Positions 20,726 to 21,459 of a stretch of 21,459 nucleotides of DNA are shown here, piece by piece. The stretch spans positions 1-21,459 of the forward strand of contig JACQCJ010000021.1 of NCBI GenBank assembly GCA_016201685.1, read 5' to 3'. The DNA is from Candidatus Peregrinibacteria bacterium (GTDB taxonomy: Bacteria > Patescibacteriota > Gracilibacteria > Peribacterales > Peribacteraceae). Position numbers and translations under genes: made by a program. The notes under the pieces are model-generated. The model saw nothing but the letters and a program-made list of their open reading frames with translations. It had not been told where the DNA came from and searched no databases. The first letter of the stretch is position 1. Each line of letters opens with the position of its first letter.

Positions 20726-21082
20726 TGTTGGAAAGCCTTGGACCGTTTCAAGAATGACGTCGAGGACGCGAGGCAATTGCCGTTCGATCTGCGTATTCGT
20801 GAAACGGAGTATGCGATAGTGCAATGCCCACAGATAATCGTCTCGGTAGGCATCATATTTTTTTCGATCGCGATGACTCGCTCCATCGATCTCCACGATC
20901 AGACGGTACTGCATGCAGAGGAAGTCGACAATGTACGGCCCGATGACCTCTTGCCTGCGGAATTTGAGCCGATGCAGGCCTCGATTGCGCAGAAGCGTCC
21001 AGAGAATATTCTCCTGAACGGTCTGACGCTTGCGCAGCTTGCGCGCAAAACCGAGCTTTCGGCCTCTTCTGAAAATTTCCAT
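20633..21082 (-). CDS. DUF559 endonuclease (Vsr-like PD-(D/E)XK fold)
   Basis: A 149-aa protein. It shows the DUF559 pattern: ARKLRKRQTVQENILWTLLR (13-32), LKFRRQEVIGPYIVDFLCM (39-57) with the acidic Asp53, LIVEIDGASH (61-70) with Glu64 and Asp66, YDAYRDDYLWALHYRILRFT (76-95), and a final helix VLDVILETV. Asp and Glu-x-Asp are arranged as in Vsr/PD-(D/E)XK nucleases, so DNA cleavage is likely, though the target is unknown. The chosen ATG at 21082 has a clear SD (AAGGAG, 5-nt gap); the longer frame upstream has no such support. The last 30 residues (from about 120) are encoded by the repeat arm, are rich in Ser/Glu, and are not part of the usual domain. SD use contrasts with neighbouring leaderless genes and suggests separate origin. 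Confidence 0.88.
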   Translation of the reverse strand: MEIFRRGRKLGFARKLRKRQTVQENILWTLLRNRGLHRLKFRRQEVIGPYIVDFLCMQYRLIVEIDGASHRDRKKYDAYRDDYLWALHYRILRFTNTQIERQLPRVLDVILETVQGFPTKHAPSPLSESSGIFCRTEERKMEEGEGVRG

Positions 21083-21087
21083 GATCA

Positions 21088-21093
21088 CTCCTT
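21088..21093 (-). promoter_or_regulatory. Shine-Dalgarno site of the DUF559 gene
   Basis: AAGGAG on the minus strand, 5 nt before the ATG at 21082. It selects this start over upstream in-frame ATGs. Confidence 0.75.
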
Positions 21094-21235
21094 GAAGATA
21101 CTGAGTCTTCCGCATTCGGTCATTATCCACACAACCAACAAAAGTTTGCCTCCCGTACTTTTCCCCTACGGGAAGATCTTCGATCAGTTCTGGACCGAGG
21201 CAGAACGTGGGGGGTGAAAACAAACACAAACAACC

Positions 21236-21347
21236 AACATTCCCCCTCTCCTCTCTCCGAATCTTCAGGAATATTCTGCCGCACCGAAGAAAGGAAAATG
21301 GAAGAAGGAGAGGGGGTTAGGGGGTGAGGTAAAACAGAACAACACAC
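21236..21347 (-). repeat. right inverted arm of the DUF559 element
   Basis: Reverse complement of the left arm with one substitution (catg/aatg side), a 1-base indel near its outer end and scattered outer differences. It ends about 12 bp from the stop codon of the TPR gene. Confidence 0.85.
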
Positions 21348-21358
21348 AAAACCGCCTC

Positions 21359-21459
21359 TCATCCTCCTCTCCGCTCCATCTCTTTCAAATACTCCTGCGC
21401 ATCGCCGTTCCCCGGATCGAGCGCGAGGACTTTCTGGAACATCCGCTTGGCCTCATTGA
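21359..21459 (-). CDS. C-terminus of a TPR-like protein (partial)
   Basis: Only the last 32 codons and the stop are in the window; the gene continues beyond the right edge. The visible residues include AKRMFQKVLALDPGNGDAQE, the helix-turn-helix end of a tetratricopeptide repeat with the typical LDPGN turn, followed by a charged tail (YLKEMERRGG). TPR repeats mediate protein-protein contacts. Nothing can be said about its other domains, start or operon. Its stop lies next to the right arm of the DUF559 element, which has not interrupted it. Confidence 0.7.
   Translation of the reverse strand, partial: NEAKRMFQKVLALDPGNGDAQEYLKEMERRGG

Larger units (their letters stand above)
20609..21347 (-). 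mobile_element. candidate mobile element: DUF559 nuclease gene between long inverted repeats
   Basis: The two arms (about 20609-20725 and 21236-21347) are inverted copies of one another. From acctcacccc to gagaggggg they agree almost base for base over about 90 bp, and similarity fades over a further 10-20 bp on each side. The only gene inside encodes a DUF559 endonuclease. The unit sits neatly between the terminator of the Gly-rich gene and the 3' end of the TPR gene. I see no target-site duplication with certainty. There is no transposase, so movement would need the nuclease, recombination or an outside enzyme. Mobility is inference; the repeat structure is directly visible. Confidence 0.6.

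Noticed and set aside
20609..21347. Classical insertion sequence with a transposase
   Set aside because: The enclosed gene is a DUF559 nuclease with no DDE, Y1 or serine-recombinase motif, so it is reported as a candidate element only.
1..21459. tRNA or rRNA genes
   Set aside because: I looked for T-loop-like GGTTCGAATCC words with matching acceptor stems and for conserved rRNA segments and found none convincing.

Overview
The window looks like one stretch of a bacterial chromosome. Coding GC is roughly 58-60% by eye, and the gaps between genes are AT-rich. Genes are short and streamlined, TGA is used as a normal stop, and several surface proteins have long Ser- or Gly-rich linkers. Most genes lack a Shine-Dalgarno (SD) sequence and have a -10 box 5-10 nt before the start codon, which suggests leaderless mRNAs. 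With the TrmB-type regulator, LCP protein and Ser-rich membrane proteins, this fits a Candidate Phyla Radiation type bacterium, perhaps Peregrinibacteria or Peribacteria. That placement is an impression, not a demonstrated result. No tRNA, rRNA, CRISPR array or classical transposase was found.

Layout. 199-975 (-): TrmB-like regulator, divergent from a nitrogen operon at 1231-5539 (+) with glutamine synthetase, an Amt ammonium transporter and a DUF1646-like ion transporter that overlaps amt by ATGA. 5588-7482 (-): endonuclease III, a 62-aa ORF and an ACT-like regulatory protein. 7585-9232 (+): a formyltransferase-fold protein overlapping an M23-type metallopeptidase. 9379-10632 (-): adenosylhomocysteinase, bracketed by heptanucleotide arrays. 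10690-11195: a gap with no convincing gene. 11196-12895 (+): a double VOC/PhnB-like protein, an unknown 138-aa protein and a short FHA protein. 12925-13479 (-): a membrane-anchored FAM173-like methyltransferase, divergent from an LCP protein at 13630-15039 (+).

15330-20541 is dominated by extracytoplasmic proteins: a Ser-rich membrane protein, an interrupted ORF, a secreted HNH-type nuclease (-), a DsbA-like thiol oxidoreductase, a secreted Cys-containing protein, a small protein with a Ca-binding-type Asp motif, and a Gly-rich/coiled-coil secreted protein. Most of these have Cys residues, so the DsbA-like enzyme sits among plausible substrates. 20609-21347 is a DUF559 endonuclease gene enclosed by inverted repeats of about 100 bp, a candidate nuclease-bearing mobile element. 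The window ends in the C-terminus of a TPR protein (-).

The most interesting signals are: (i) the DUF559 gene in long inverted repeats, with a diverged single arm near 6324; (ii) two direct copies of a 120-135 bp hairpin repeat with heptad-array arms bracketing the dsbA-like gene; (iii) heptanucleotide arrays at several gene borders; and (iv) the contrast between leaderless genes and the three SD-led loci (DUF559 element, interrupted ORF, FHA gene).
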